DNA of 64,000 nt from Filosporella fistucella (taxonomy: Eukaryota > Ascomycota > Leotiomycetes > Helotiales), in contig JAQJZZ010000011.1 of assembly GCA_030077755.1 (NCBI GenBank), forward strand, positions 2,232,001 to 2,296,000, given 5' to 3'. A program made the translations under genes and the position numbers. The first letter of the stretch is position 1; each line of letters starts with the position of its first letter. Under the pieces are notes generated by a model. It ran no database searches. It was not told where the DNA came from and saw only the letters and a program-made list of their open reading frames with translations. This document shows, piece by piece, positions 63,244 through 64,000 of the stretch.

Positions 63244-64000
63244 ATCTTAGAATACAAATCTATGAGTTTCATGACAAGGATATCGATTGAAGACAATTAG
63301 AGCATGAGATGTAAAAGTGCGAGGAAAATATACTTGTATACATATTCCGATCCTCGGATTGAGCTGACGATCTTTACGTGCAGAAAAGGTGGGATGTAAC
63401 AGTGCCCAAAAATAAGTGCGAACCTTAAGATAAGAGATGCAGGTGTGCTCGGGATACCTGCAGTGCATTAGGCGCGGGGCGATAAGGTGCTAACACCCGG
63501 GTTTGAGACGCCGCATTGGAGAGGGAGATTGTTGAATGGGAAATGATTTGAGGGATTGGTACCGATGGTTGAGTGTGTTTGTGCTTACAGAACGCAAAGG
63601 AAGAAAGAGTGGGGTGGAAGTTAGTCCATGTATTGTGTACGGTCTGTTTTGCGAAAGCAAATATGCTATACTACCTATGCTAGGTGGGCACTTTTCAAGG
63701 CTTCCTCGGGATATTCAGTTGTACTTATCAGGGTATGTATGTGCAAAGTAGTGAATCGATAATGTTCGCGTGAAGCATGCAACATGCGTGACGTGCGTAC
63801 CGCAGTCTACGCACGCTTCAACACCCTCGATTTTCATTGAAGAGAGGCGGCAACATAAGAACATCATGAAAGCTTACAATTTGAGGAGCACAGAATTCTT
63901 CTTCAATTATATAATCTCGCCTACTCCACAGCAACCCAAACCCAACAAGAATTATTCTCGTCATCGGTCCAAGGACCACACCCATACTCGAAGCCCTCGA
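63244..64000. other. Upstream region of the esterase gene to the window end
   Basis: 757 bases. The esterase promoter must lie just downstream in plus coordinates. The last ~100 bases include an open frame running off the window; it is too short to identify. Confidence 0.4.

Noticed and set aside
1..64000. CRISPR arrays, prokaryotic operons or intact transposons
   Set aside because: The window is fungal; I saw no direct-repeat/spacer pattern, no transposase or reverse transcriptase motifs and no rRNA.

Overview
The window looks like nuclear DNA of a filamentous ascomycete. Genes are split by short introns (about 45-130 nt) with GTAAGT-like donors and YAG acceptors, and the recognisable families are fungal: an AA9 polysaccharide monooxygenase, HET-domain remains, a DUF1752/DUF3295 regulator, a DIM-2/DNMT1-type cytosine methyltransferase with BAH-like sequence, and DUG2. 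Gene content and codon use would fit Leotiomycetes such as Botrytis or Sclerotinia, but that placement is inference.

Layout. Positions 1-15,556 form a long stretch with no convincing gene, only microsatellites and short unrelated open frames. One regulator-like gene (15,557-17,391) stands alone, followed by a second gene-poor stretch to about 24.5 kb. From 24.5 to 40 kb genes are dense: a GT1 glycosyltransferase (+), a secreted AA9 LPMO (+), a broken HET gene (-), a peroxisomal enoyl-CoA hydratase/isomerase (-), a glyoxalase-like gene (+), a large secreted mucin-like protein (-), TIM17 (+) and an NADP-dependent MDR oxidoreductase (+). From 40 to 42 kb lie the remains of an amidase and an unidentified gene relic. 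Then come a TDT/malate-type transporter (+), DUG2 (+), a diverged ~120-bp tandem repeat array, and the DNA methyltransferase (+), which carries an in-frame TAA. A decayed dienelactone hydrolase (-), a TAPT1/Emp65-family ER membrane protein (+), an SMP-30 lactonase-like gene (+) and a convergent alpha/beta-hydrolase (-) complete the window.

How the genes relate. Most are independent housekeeping or metabolic genes: mitochondrial import, glutathione turnover, ER membrane, peroxisomal beta-oxidation. I see no biosynthetic gene cluster. Secreted and wall functions (LPMO, mucin-like protein) sit among detoxification-like genes (glyoxalase-like, MDR reductase, UDP-glycosyltransferase). The most notable signals are a methyltransferase reading frame broken by one stop behind a repeat array, several separately decayed genes within 30 kb, and an enoyl-CoA isomerase whose peroxisomal signal exists only if its last intron is removed.

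Exon boundaries were worked out by hand from splice consensus, frame and family similarity. No alignment or search was run.
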